From Lyophyllum atratum (lineage: Eukaryota; Basidiomycota; Agaricomycetes; Agaricales; Lyophyllaceae): a DNA stretch of 64,000 bases. Shown here in pieces: positions 22,635 through 34,925 of this stretch. The stretch spans positions 1,240,001-1,304,000 of the forward strand of contig JACGCN010000012.1 of NCBI GenBank assembly GCA_014905825.1. Reading direction: 5' to 3'. The notes beneath the pieces are model-generated. The model was not told where the DNA came from and did no database searches. It saw only the letters and a list, made by a program, of their open reading frames with translations. A program made the position numbers and the translations under genes. Each line of letters opens with the position of its first letter. The first letter of the stretch is position 1.

Positions 22635-25055
22635 ATGGATATTGAGATGCGTTCTGGTGATGGTGATGGGCTCTCTCCCTCCAGCCACCATGATGAGACC
22701 ACCCCACCTCGAAGTTCCGCCGCGAGCAGAGAATCGTCGGTCGGCCCCCTCGATGGGCATCCAATCACGATAATATCTCTGTCAGCACACGAAGAACCCA
22801 GTCTCCACGAAGACGAGCCCCTCGACCTCCCTCCCGCCGCCCCGCCCATCGGCAACAACAACAACCAAGCCCCCGGCGCCAGCTCCAAACCCGCCTCCAC
22901 CGCCACCTCCGCCAAACCCCGCTCCTCCAAACAGAAGGCGGCGCGCTCACCGTCGCCGTCCCCGCCCCCCGCCCCGCCCCCGCCGCCGCTCCAGACCATC
23001 CGGCTCGACATCACGCTCGGCGGGCCGGAGAACTACGCCATCGACATCGCGGACATCGCGCGTGCCACCGGGCAGCGCCCGCCCACGCCCACCCGCGTCG
23101 TGAGCATTATTGCGCACAGCGACACCGAGGACGACGAGGGCGACAAGGACAAGGACAAGGGCAAAACGAAAAAGAAGGTGCGTGTGAGACTGCCTCATCC
23201 CCCCCCTACCATGCCAACCAAAACCACCCCCCAGAAGAAAAACCCAACATTCGAGCACTACGACGTCTCCGACCCCTTCATCGACGACTCCGAGCTCGCC
23301 ATCGACGAGCGCACCTACTTCGCGCAGACCAAGCAGCAGGGGTTCTACGTCTCCTCCGGGGAGGTCGCCCTGCTCAAGGACAAGAACAAGACGCCCAAGA
23401 AGCCCAAGTCGAAGAACCCTTTGCTCGGGGGGTCGGTGGCTGCTATGTCCGCGAAGAAAGGAGGGGGTATTGTGCCTGGGACGAGCAAGAAACCGTTTGT
23501 GGCGGTGAAGAATGAGCCGGGGACGAGGGAGAGGCCTGTGACCTTGGAGGGGAGCGCTTCGGAGGAGGAGGAGGAGGGGAAGGCGGGGGTGGGGAAGGGG
23601 GTGGGGGCGTATACGGTGGGGGACCCGAGGGCGGGGGATAAGCGGAAGCGGTATGTGACGGTTGTGGAGGGCGGGAAGAAGCGTAAGGTCGTGGATGTGG
23701 TACGTGGGGTCCGACGTTTCGGGGACTCACGAAATTAATGTATTGGTTGCAGCACTCGTTCCATCCGCTGATACAGGAAGAGGTGGAGAAGCTGCAACAG
23801 GCTATCGACAAGGGTACGTATATATCGCGTGTCTCCGTCCCTCCCTCCTACCCTGTTGACCGTCCCCCCCACAGAGAACTGGGACCAGAAGGGCAAGTTC
23901 CCAGCAACACTGAAGCCCCCCCTCGCGCAGCTCGCCGTCCTCGCGATCAAGCTCGACGAGTACGACGAGCACTTCTTCAATCTCATGCCCACGCTCTTCC
24001 CCTACAACAAGTTCACCATGAGCGTCAGTCCCCCCCTCCCCCCCTCCTACCCCTTTCCATCCCCCTGCCTCCAAGGCTGACATGGACCCCTCTGCACACA
24101 GAAACTAATCAAGAGGACGGTATTCCAAGAACACACGGCGCTCCTCATGGAACGAGGGGACGCGCTCCTCGCCGAGCTCGCGGAGCAGGCTAAAGCAGGG
24201 TTCCCTAAGGCCGAGGAGGAGTGGGAGAAGAGTGTCGTTGCATGGGGTATGTCCCCCCCTCTCCCTTCTTCCTTCCCTTTTCCCCTTCCCCCTTCTCCCT
24301 TCTCCCTTCCCCCCTTCCCTCCTTATCCGTTTCCGCTTTCCGCACCCTTAACTGACTTGATCCCCACAGACAAACGCCAAGAAAAGCTCCGCCTGGAAGG
24401 ACCCGTGCCAGGGGGGACGGGCACGGACTCGACGGGGCCGACGCGGCATCCGACTGAGGAGATGGATGTGGATCCTTCGCCATCTGCGTCTGCGCTTGTG
24501 CCCCTGGATAAGGACAAGGACAAAGACAAGGACAAGGATAAGGATAAAGATAAGGATAAAGACAAGGATAAAGACAAGGAGGGGCACCCGCAGCAGCCGC
24601 CGGGGAAGAAGTATCGGCTGACGGACTCGATGAAGGCGATCGTGTGGCAGTTGGTGCTGTTGAGTAATGAGTGCTGTCGGTTGGAGAATGAGAAGAAGTG
24701 CGTCAGGCTTCGCTTTACTCGTTGTTAAGGTGTTGATTTTGTTTTAGCACGTTGGAGGGCTCGGTGATACAGGTTAGCGAGCAGGGGCTGAGGAAGGTTT
24801 TGTATCAGAAGGTGCGTAGGACTCGTCTCGGTTTGTGGGTGTACTTTATTCAGGACTGATTGGGGTTGTGGTTCGTGTAGATTGTAGCTGCGTTCCCGGA
24901 GGGCTGGTTATCCTCTGGCCAGATTTCGCGAGATGGTACGCATACATCCACCCTCCCCTACGTGTGCTCCATACTAATTGAGACTTGCAGTGAGCTCGAT
25001 GAAGAAGCGATTCGAGAAAGAGGCGATGGAGAACGAGCACGAGCCGGACTTCTAA
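22635..25055 (+). CDS. HPC2: HPC2/ubinuclein-like subunit of the HIR histone chaperone complex
   Basis: Nuclear subunit of the HIR/HIRA complex that deposits H3-H4 independently of replication. Nine exons (22635-23177, 23235-23699, 23753-23813, 23875-24023, 24102-24246, 24370-24697, 24748-24811, 24881-24935, 24991-25055) sum to 1875 nt, or 624 aa. An acidic/Pro-rich N-terminus precedes the HUN (HPC2-ubinuclein) domain: PTFEHYDVSDPFIDDSELAI followed by FAQTKQQGFYVSSG, which is diagnostic. The C-terminal half carries the ubinuclein middle-domain-like helices (LAQLAVLAIKLDEYDEHFF; YRLTDSMKAIVWQLVLLSNE). A Lys-Asp repeat lies in exon 6. The first intron (57 nt) is a multiple of three and has no stop, so retention would stay in frame. 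Confidence 0.88.
24507..24577 (+). repeat. Coding hexamer repeat (Lys-Asp)n
   Basis: About 12 tandem GAYAAR units encoding alternating Asp-Lys inside HPC2, likely length-variable. Confidence 0.85.
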
Positions 25056-25857
25056 CCCACCCCACCCCACCCTGATTCTGCCCTCCTCCATCACCTCGAC
25101 TCTTACCCTTGAGTCTTGAGTGCTACTAACCACCCGCCCATTCTTTCTTTGTTTATTCCGTGTATTTTGTATTACTTACAAGCTATTATTTAACCCCGTA
25201 TCGTATAGTAGTTAATCAGTATCCTACCATCACCCGTCTTTCTCGCATTCTTTTTTTTTTGCTTGCTGTATGTGTAGAATATCTTATGAGTATACCATTT
25301 TTTGCTAAGTGTGCGGGCGGTTAGTCGGGGCTTGTTTTGGAAACTTATAATCGGTAGGCTGCAAGGTATAGCCAATGTGTTTGGCAGCAAACAGTAGACC
25401 CCCAATTGGAACCCTCTCCTCGATCTTCATACCATCACTGGATGCAAATATCGATCTTCTTCGGGAAAAAATGCAAAGATTATCGAAAAGATATTCCATT
25501 GCTCAAAGAATATTCAAAGAATATTGAAGATCTGGAATAATCTTTCAATATCTCTTGAATCTTTTTGTGGCAGTTATCGTTCTTTGTTTCCAGTGCATCA
25601 TCGAAGACTCCCTTCGTAATTTTTGAGGAGGAGGGAATCAATGGTTTTACTTCAGCCTATGCCACTGATATCCAAATATGGCCTTGCTCCATCAAGCTCC
25701 ATTTCATCATGCTCATGGTCGAGATCTGTCCTGATTTGCGTGTGGCCAAGAAACAATTCACCAGCATCCATCCCTAGTAACCCTGACCCTGTGCTGCTCG
25801 GGAGGCATCGCGTTCGAAGACCTATAAATCCACATCCAACCCGCTCTTTCATCGCCG
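25056..25857. other. Intergenic, nothing recognised
   Basis: AT-rich, with an ATATTGAAAGAT-like palindromic area near 25480-25560 but no gene. Confidence 0.5.
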
Positions 25858-27956
25858 ATGGCCGACGTCCTCTACGAAGACCTCCACGCCCACATCCTCT
25901 CCTACATCCACGAATCCTCAACCCTCTTCACAATCTCCCGCTCCCTCCCCACCTCCCACCCCCTCTTCACCCTCGTCCTCCGGCGCCTCTGCCACCTCCC
26001 CTGGCCCCTCTCCTGCCCCGCCGCCCGCTCCATGGCCGACGTCCACCGAATCCTCGATCTCCTCATATCAAGCTCTGCACCCACCACCCGCCCCTTCCCC
26101 ATCGTCGAGGCCCTGCGCCACCTCGTCGTGGAGACGACTCCGGTGGTTTGGAGTAAAGGCACGATATCGACGCAGAGGCTAAGGGGACGCCTGGTGGAGC
26201 TGTTCCGCGTGACGAGGAATCTAAGGGTGCTGGATTGGTGTGGGAAGTTCGGGCCGTCGAGGGAGCAGATTCGGGTTCTGGGGGGGATTGGGGGGTTGGA
26301 GGTGTTGCATGTTGATTGTGGGTATTCGGAGCAGGCGAGTTGGGAGGAGACGAGCTGGAGGAAGTAAGCTTCTCTCTCCTTCACGTAACCATCCATCCAT
26401 CCTCAATAATCGCGATTTCTTTTATCAGGATCGATGAGTTCCTCGCCGTCCTCGGACCTAACCTAAAGTACCTCGACCTCCGTCGGGTGAACCTCAAAGT
26501 ATACAAAGCCCTCGAAACGCACAAATCCCTGCTCTCCTCGTACCACTCCCTCGAACGCCTCTCCCTCGACCTCACGGAAGGCGTCTGGGACTGGAACGGC
26601 GCCGGATCCCCACAGTCCGGCGCCTCCTCCGATTTCAAATTCGCGAACCTCGGGTTTCCCGCTTTGAAACACCTAGAAATGCGCGTGGGGGATTTGACCA
26701 TCAGCGCTGAGCGCGCTGGCCCGATGGACCTGGTTAACTGGGAGACCCTCGAATCACTTGGGTTGTTCGTCGATCCCTGGTGCGTACCCCCCCCCCCCCC
26801 CCCCCCCCCTTCGTATCTCGAGACCAAGTCCACCTCCTGATGTGACGCGTCAATCAAGTATATTCCCAAGCTCCATCCGCAACCTCCTCCTCTTCACCTC
26901 CCTCCCCCCCTCCTCCTTCCCCCTCCTCACCCGCCTCGAGATCCGCGACACCATCCGCGACGCCTCCCCCTGGAAATGGCCCGACGCCCCCTCCGACCCG
27001 CACGCCTGGGCCGAATCCGGACGAAGCTACCGCGGCCTGGTCCCCACCTTCCTCGCGTCCATACGGGAGGGGGGACTCCCGAACCTGGTGAGGCTGTGGG
27101 TGAACCAGGAGGTGCTGTGCATGCCTAGGGGGGGGCCTGATCATGAAGAGGAGTATCCCGAGTTCTATGGGGTGGGGGAGTTGTGGAAGACGGGTGGGGA
27201 TGGGGAGGAGGAGGAGGAGGAGGGAAGGAAGAGGGAGTGGATGGGGATTTTGAGGAGTGTGTTGGGGAGGATGGAGAGCCTGCGGGTGGGGTTTGGGGCG
27301 ATGGAGGCGGAGGAGGTGGGGCTGGTGTTGGGGTGCTGCGATACTGATAAACTGTCCCAATTCGGGTTTCAGTATAAGTGGCGAGTCGCCGACAGGGATT
27401 CGGTGCGTCTACCTACTCCTCATCGAAGCTGATTGAACACCGAGCTCACATGCACCAATATTGACAGGTCATCCCCCCCGCCCTCCTAGCGCACTTCACC
27501 CCCTTCCCTCACCTCACAGACATCCACCTCCTCCAAATCCGCCCGGGCACCCAACACACCTACCGCTCCCCCTCCCGCACCACCCTCTCCGACGTTCGCG
27601 CCATATTCGCATCCAACCCCTCCTTATGCCGCGTCGGATTCGGGCAGAACACAGTCTGGGAGCGCCGGTCCTTCCCTTTCCCCCATGCTGCAGGGGGGGA
27701 GTTGGAAGTGGAAGACAAGTTTGTTCTGGCGCAGGACGGGTTTATGGATCCACGACATGTGGGGGAGGGGGCTGTGCCGAGGTTCTTTGATGTGGGGCCG
27801 GTGGAGGCGTATTATGCAGAGGGGGAGGGGGAGGGGGAGGGGGAGGGGGCGTTTGAGCCGAGGCCGGGGCATGCGGAGGAGATTAGGGAGATTAGGGGTA
27901 TTTTGGAAAGGACGTTGGGCCCAAGGTCGGCAGCTGGGGAGAACATCGATACCTAG
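25858..27956 (+). CDS. F-box/LRR-like hypothetical protein
   Basis: Four exons (25858-26363, 26429-26779, 26859-27402, 27468-27956) sum to 1890 nt, or 629 aa. The N-terminus (MADVLYEDLHAHILSYI, then LFTLVLRRLC) resembles the degenerate F-box of the large basidiomycete families. It is followed by loosely repeated leucine-rich segments: LRVLDWC, LKYLDLRRVNL, LERLSLDL, LKHLEMRVGDL and LTRLEIRD. A Glu-rich tract lies in exon 3. Such proteins are usually adaptors for SCF ubiquitin ligases; this role is inferred only. Intron 2 contains a run of 23 C. Confidence 0.65.
26787..26809 (+). repeat. Poly-C run of 23 in an intron
   Basis: Uninterrupted C homopolymer inside intron 2 of the F-box-like gene; length may be an assembly estimate. 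Confidence 0.8.
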
Positions 27957-28184
27957 AGTAACATGTTGAGTTGGTTCTTACGCGTTTTCTCAGACGCGAT
28001 CTGTGGGTGCCATTTCGTACTGTAGAGAATACACTATATTTCAAGAGGTCGGCACCTCCCAAATGAACTTGTCAAGGGATTCGTCGGCCCAGGGCCATCC
28101 ATGCGTGCACTCCGTAAGGTTTTTCATTCCAGTATTCAAAAAAACACAGCTCTCGGCGACATCCAACACCCTCCTTTCGCAACT

Positions 28185-31100
28185 TCAGCCTCTAACCCTC
28201 TCATGAGGCTCCTGCCAAGGAACATTCAATATCCTGAATATCTCCTCCTCCGTCTCCGACGCAACCACCGTTCCTATTTAATTCAGCATCCCCAACCATC
28301 CAAAATGCAGGAAAGTGTGCTTACCTGCATTCAGCTTGACACGCCGGTCGCGCGGATCGCGTACGACCCCAGCGAACAACCCTTTCTGGTTCAGTGAATA
28401 TCCGAGTACGCCTGCTTTCATCCGAATAGCACGGTTGAACTGTAAGGAGGAGGAAGTTAGTACCCCCACGAGTTACGATGGCAGGATGATGAGCGCACGA
28501 TATCGTCCCCCTGCGAAGATCGTAAATGTCAGTGGACTCTTCATTGCACCTGTACACCCAGAACGTACTGTATAATACAACAAAGCCGCACCCCTGGCAT
28601 GCCACGGGACAGTCAAGAAGTCGATCCGCCGGCGCCTCGCGCCCTCTCTCCCTGGGATACGGGACAGCCCACGATAGATCGCTTCTAGGTCGTCCGGGTT
28701 CTCAGGTAGCGCGAGATCCTCCGTGAGGATCCCTGCGGTATGAAGTTGCTTGAGGAGCCGCGAGAGGACACCTGGATGGTCATAGGGATTTGGGTTCGCG
28801 TTCTGAGCTGGATTAAGTAGGAAAGGGGGACGGTACCTTTATGCGTTTTGCCATCGTCGGTTGGACGCGTTATCAGGATATCGATGTCCCCGCAGTCCGC
28901 TTTCCCCCTGATAGAATATGAACAACGTTTGAGGTTAGGAATGAGAAGGGACACACCTCCGGTAGCTCCCCATAATCTCGATATATAGCTTCGGATCGAT
29001 ATCGAGCGCTACATAGGAGTACGAGGATCAGAGAGGTCCTAGGTTTCAATTAGGTCTTCCTTGCCTATGGGCTTGATCAATTCAAAGATTTCCCTCGCTT
29101 CCTCACGCGGCATTCGATTATTGATATCTGCAGATCCCGGTAAGCCCTAATACACAACCCAAGGCCGTGCACTCACCGTCGTAGAAGCGAATCCCAATCT
29201 CCTGCGCCACAGACGTGCTGACACCACCTTTCCCAGCTAACACGTCTTCCAGAGTACGGCACCCCGCAGCATACCACCGGTATCCAGTCGATTGCCCCAC
29301 GCCGTAGACTCCCTGGAACAGCTGCGTGGTACGGAAGTCCTCTGTCTTCTCGTAGCCGATCCGACGGAGTTCTCCTGTTTTGACGATCTCCATGATCTGA
29401 CCATGCAGGTCAGCGTCATCGTTATGAAGTACTCGGAGGATAGAAGCGCGCTCCTCGGGGGATAATGACGTACCTTAATTGCTGTCTTCTCGCCCACTCC
29501 GCGAATCGCACGCGCCTCCGCAAAGGACGTGATACGCTTAGGATGATTGCGAAGGGCAGGAATGCCTATGATCAAGCAGATCAAAATTGCGATTGAGGAA
29601 GGAAGATAGAGCGGAGTGCACACATTTGCTGTAACTGAAGGCCCGCCAGCGGTCGTCATCCCCAAGCTTCGCCTGATGAAGCGTCTTGAGCTCTCCAAGC
29701 TGCGCTCAACGCCGTTCAGCGACTTCAGATAGACCGACACTCAAGTAATATCAAACCTTGTCGATGATGTCCTGGTTGACACAAGTCTGCCTTTGCACTT
29801 CCTTTTTATCACACGTCCATCCCTGCATGCTCGTCCAATCAATAAGTCATAAGTAAAGTGGAGCTGCATATCATACTCGTTTCCTCGGTGCTGGTGCCGC
29901 CAGAGGTTCTTCGACGTCAGAATCGGAAGGCGTAGCTTCAGGCTCCTCGACCTCACCCCGGCGCGCCCACTAGATTCAGGGCCCGTGAGTCACTATTCGC
30001 AAGATAGAAATAACATGCACAGACCCCTATCTCGTGTTCGGCACGAGCCAAGTCGTAAAATTCGGCCAGAGGGTCTTCTTGTGGAGTCCCGTCATTACTT
30101 GGTCCAGCTACCGGCAGTTTGGACGAAGAGCTTGATGCGCGCTTCCGATGGCGCTCTGGAGAAGTGGGTGGAGAAAGGAGGGCTCCTTTCGGGCCGTCTC
30201 CACCACCGCTGCCGCCTCCCTCGCTTTCGTCTTCAGAGTCAGGCGCCTCATGAATGGACCTTGCGCTGCTTGCTCGGCGCGGTCTGTCCTGTGTGAACTC
30301 TCTAATGATATGGCGTCAGATACGGGTGTTCAATCAAGGGCAGGCGCGTACGAGATAAGGCTGAACTCCATATTCTCAGGGACGTGAGCCTTGCCTTTCC
30401 CTTTTCCGTTGGCTCGGGAGGGTGGTCGAGGCTCCGTCCCAGCATCCATTCGTTCAAGAAATGCCGCCCAAAGCCAAACCTCGTCCATGCGCACCCTCAG
30501 ACCTTTCTCTGTCAACGTCGGTGACCTCCCTATGGAGGTCACGATCCAATTCCACTTGACTGTGGGGATGTGGTTAGGTATGTCGCTAAGATTTTTGAGG
30601 CCTAGAGCACGGAGGGTAGAAGGATATGGTGCGTCTGTCACAATATGGGTCACCACGGACGCGTCAAAACGGGGAACGAGAGTTCCGCCGTGCCTTACGA
30701 TCTGCGAAGAATTCGACATCAACGAGAGCGGAGTGAAGTTTCTCAGAGACATGGGCTTACTTTATCCATTCGGCCGCGCGTCCTCACGGAGGCATATGTC
30801 ATATCACCTCCGGTGTAAAAAATAGTCTTGCCGTGTAAGAACTTTGATGGCGAGGGCTGCAGGTCAGGGTCCTTCTCAACAGCTGCGGCCGTTCTGGCCT
30901 TCGCTTTATCATGAAGTTGTTGTGCATATTCGACGGGCGTCATGAGCGCGGGTTTCTCCTTTTTCCCCTTCGCAGCCTTGGTGCTCTTCTTGCTCTGGAG
31001 TGTAGTTGATGAGGGCTGCAGTTTCTTCGAAGAGCCTTTTGCGGGGACGCTTGCGACAGGGAGGGGCGACGAACTGCTCAGCGGAGAAGACGATGACGAC

Positions 31101-32473
31101 ACATACATTATAGCTGAAGCACCATGGTCCATCGCATCTCCTGGTATAGTGGACTTCCTGATGACTTTGTCCCTTCGTTTAGCACTTGTGTGTTGCGCTA
31201 CTCGCTGTTGAATTTCTAGATAGAGTTCACTAGCACCGGCTTTTAGAGAGCCAGGAGTCGCGCTTGGGTTTAAAGTAATATCTTCGATTGGAGAAGTAGG
31301 TGGATCAGTGTCGCCCGAGGTTTTTCGAGTGGGTGGCACGAGCGTCTTGAAGTCCAGAGCAGGTATATTTCGTAGCTTATCGCCCTTTGCCGCACGTCCG
31401 CCTTTGGATCGGCCGAGAGGGGAAAGTCCTTTCTTTTGAATCCGTGGACTGGCCCTGAAGCTAGCGTAATGAACATAAATCAATATGAAATCCATGGTTT
31501 AGTAGAATATCCTAACGATGTGATTTCTTCGATAGAGGGCGTTCGATATAACCCTGGGGGAGATTCGGACCGTTTCTTTTGCCGTAGCGAGGATTCGGCA
31601 TCTTCAAGGGCTTTACGTTTATGTTTGCGTGGCGAGGCTCGCTTCGCTGGAAAAGGAGTAGGTACATATTCAGAGGAGCTGGGCTCGCCACCGCAAGAAT
31701 CATCGATATGACTGGTGATAACATAATGAGAGATGCCTGTAGTGTGATTGAACGTTCTTACAACGAAGCAGCTTCTGCCACGATCTGAGAGGCCGTGGAT
31801 GACTTGGATGCAGAGGACTTGGTCGATTCTTGGGACTTGGTTAGCTTCGAAGATGTCTTCCTTTTCTTCTGAGGTGAAGTATCCGGCTTGTCGATGGTAG
31901 CCGTCGTGCGTTTGTGGGTCCGAGGTACAAGCTGTTTCTTATTGGGACTCGTTGCTACTACAACTGCTGGGCTGGTGGAAAACGGAGCTGGGCAATCAAG
32001 TATAACGGTTGCGTCCATACTAGCATTGTTCACCATTAGAGATGCGTTCAGGGACTTAGATAAAATGGCCTCACTTGTTCAGTTGCGGAGCTGCGTCGTC
32101 GGGGGCGGCTTTTGTCTGTTCACTGTAGCCTAGCTGCTCAAACCATCCACTGGAACGCGTCGGAATAGATATACCTTAGGGCTTGGACATTGATAGATTG
32201 ACTTGGCTTCCTCAGAGCTGATTCCCGCACACGAGGGGTCACGCTGTCTGCTCGTTGAGGCACATCACTGGCCACTGCCGCAGCCCTGAAGCTAAGCGCA
32301 GCCTCAACTTCGCGACTACGTCCATATTCTTCAGATCTTGAGGTAAGAATATCCCTTGTATGTGCAACGATTCTTCTAGCGCGGATCCGGTTGAGGTAGT
32401 CGTCGACACCCTCGTCAGGCAAATTCATTCGCTTGTCTTGTTCTCGGTAGAATGCATCGATGTCCATGTCCAT
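28185..32473 (-). CDS. DNA polymerase lambda-type (family X) with BRCT domain
   Basis: Nuclear gap-filling repair polymerase (base excision repair, non-homologous end joining). Many small exons. After the start MDMDIDAFYREQDKRM come a Ser/Lys-rich linker and a BRCT domain (FLHGKTIFYTGGDMTYASVR, intron, IVRHGGTLVPRFDASVVTHI). The dRP-lyase/HhH region follows (GWTCDKKEVQRQTCVNQDII; SFAEARAIRGVGEKTAIKI), then the fingers/palm (VYGVGQSTGYRWY) and the family X catalytic motif GSYRRGK-ADCGDIDILIT with both Asp. The third Asp is in RRRIDFLTVPW and the C-terminal block is GYSLNQKGLF. Stop at 28185. Key residues are intact, so it is probably functional. Coding potential continues upstream to about 32649 without an ATG, so an extra 5' exon is possible. 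Confidence 0.85.
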
Positions 32474-33163
32474 TGTGAAGGGTAAGCTTGGGGGTTCCGA
32501 AAATTCTGCGTCAAATATAGCAAGCATATAAGTATGCATTTACCAGCAGAGTCATCTCGAGTCCACAGCCTTGTCGGACGTGATGGTTCGGGGAACAGCA
32601 GGAAACGGAACTCGGGAGCTGGTTTGATTTGGACTGAGTCACATATCACGTGGTATGTGCAATTGTGACGTACTTGTCACGGTCGCGTCTTCACCCACAC
32701 TGAACTCACCGTCAGGCTGGGGTTTTAACCTTTTGGCTTTTGTGATGTCTCTTTGATTGCGTGTTAATCGTCATAATCACCTTTTTTGGGCTACTATAAC
32801 TGCTATCAGCTGCTACGCGATATCTCAAGACGACAAGGTACATTTGTTAAGCCTCCCAGCGGCCTTGAACAGCTTACCTCCGGATTGGTACCAGTTGTTC
32901 CCACCTGTGGGTCCCAATATTGTTACAATGAAATCCAGATCCTGATGATGTGACTGTGGCGGAACTTGAATGGAGTGGCCTCTCCGTTTGGTGGTCACGT
33001 TAACGCTGGTGCGCTTAAATGCCACTCAGGAGCAAAATAATCCTGGCTCCGCTTCATCTATACTTCAGTGATATTACTGAAGTTAGCTGAAACGGCCTTA
33101 TCGGCTACCTATCTCCCGCAAAGTCCTCCAAGGTTTTAAACACAGAAACCTCTTCGTCAATCG
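32474..33163. other. Divergent promoter between polymerase lambda and methyltransferase
   Basis: Shared 5' region; a possible upstream polymerase exon lies at 32535-32649. No other motif is firmly seen. Confidence 0.45.
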
Positions 33164-34456
33164 ATGTCATCTTCGTCCCCCGATCCTCACGGTTACGACT
33201 CTGACGGCGATGACGAAGCTTTATTGGTGTCTGGCCAGGAAACGGAGGGAAACTTCCCTACAATTATCCCTGACGCGTCGCCTTTTCTTTTCGAACTTGC
33301 CCCGAATGAATTTCAGCACTACTTCACGGAACACGACGGTAGATTATTCCACTCGCACAGATCGTCGCCATATCCATTGCCCGCCGATACACCGGAACAG
33401 CAGGTATATATTACTTTTCTCGGTCTCCACGCCACTACAAAGAACTTATGACGGATCCATTAGAGGCTTAATGTTACGCACGCAGCTCTCAACCGGCTGA
33501 TTGGCGCGAATTACGTTGGACCAGTTCCCGCGGTTCTGGCTCCAGTGCAAGAACGTCAGAAATTTGTATTGGACCTGTGCACAGGCACTGGGAAATGGTA
33601 ACGTAACCTTAGAAGCGCACCCAGCCCCGATGTGATGCTGACAAGGCTGACCAGGGTCATGGACATGGCCAGAGAGTTTCCCCACGTTCTTTTCAGAGGC
33701 CTTGATATAGGTCAGATCCTTTACATCCTCTTTTAACATCCGTCTTCTTACAGACTCCCTCGTGTCTATACCTGTTACCAGTACCGATCGCCACGCGATA
33801 CCCCCGTTCCAATGTGCAATTCGAGGTCCACGACGTCAACAGTCCTTACCGGTGGAGTACCTCTTCGATTGACTTCGTACACGCGAGAAGTGTCTCGATG
33901 GCAGTAAGTTCTTTCTCCCGCTGGGCCATGAGTTTCCCTATAACCCTCCAAACCATGGTATCAGGTCCAAGATTATCCAGCTATGCTGCAGGAAGTCGGG
34001 CGTGTCCTCCGCCCGGATGGGCTTTTCCTGTCTTGCGAATGGGGTCGATATCCCGCGTTTCACCCCCGCTTTCGTTTGATTCCTGAGGTACACGCTCCCA
34101 GAGCATGTCACTTCTTCGATGTCCTCGGTAAAGCCTTGGACGGCTGCCGTGGTATTCAGCCAATCGCTACCGATATTCCTGCATTCCTTAGAGATTCTGG
34201 CCGTTTCAAGAACATCGAGTCGCGGCGTTTCTACATGCCAGTCGGGCCTTGGCATGTAGAACCAGAGATGAAGCTGCTAGGAAGGGCCTTTCGCGCGAGC
34301 CTATTGAGATACGCAGATTCGGTCAAGCCTCTGTTATTGGAGGCTGGTTTATCTGAGGAGGAGGTCCGTCATATTATTGGCGCGTATGTCCATGAGCTGA
34401 AAACTGTAAGTGGGATGGTCAGTGTATTGCACACAGTGCATGCGCAGAGGCTGTAG
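33164..34456 (+). CDS. SAM-dependent class I methyltransferase
   Basis: Five exons (33164-33403, 33464-33597, 33655-33710, 33782-33903, 33965-34456) sum to 1044 nt, or 347 aa. After an acidic Ser/Asp N-terminus (about 20 aa) it has RLNVTHAALNRLIGANYVGP and then the SAM-binding motif I (VLDLCTGTGKW). Motif II is FRGLDIVPIATRYP, motif III FEVHDVNSPYRW...FVHARSVSMAV, and the post-motif is MLQEVGRVLRPDGLFLSCEW. This is the layout of fungal LaeA-like/UMTA methyltransferases. The substrate is unknown. There is no biosynthetic cluster around it, and the neighbours are housekeeping genes. Confidence 0.85.
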
Positions 34457-34925
34457 ATTAGAATACTACCCATTTACAGAGGTTATTACGTACGAAAGTA
34501 GGAGTCCTAAGGTAATGACTGATACGTATGAATCGACTACATACCTAGGCTACTCATACCGGCCTTCGAATATTCACCTGCCCAGGAAATAATTGTTCAG
34601 CAATGTTTCTCATTTACCTGACGCCATCTACAGTACAAGTACTCTGGCAGCGCGATAGGACGCGTCACGGTTGTTCTAAAAATAAAGGACTGCAAGAAAC
34701 AAGTATCCGCTGCATGATGTCTCTAAAGTCGTGATTACTTTTTCAAAGAGGGTAGAGAGGGCGCAATACCAGCCACAGTGGTGGAGGTGTCGTCGAGGGA
34801 GCGAAGAAAACGTGCGGAGCCCTTGACACTGACAGTAATTGCCGGGGCCCGGAATAATCCGGAAGCCCAGCAAGTCCGAAAACAACTTGTGCACGCACCT
34901 CCACCCGTTTCCCCAAAAATACTCT
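34457..34925. other. Intergenic/promoter of QCR2
   Basis: 3' end of the methyltransferase and 5' region of QCR2; nothing else recognised. Confidence 0.5.
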
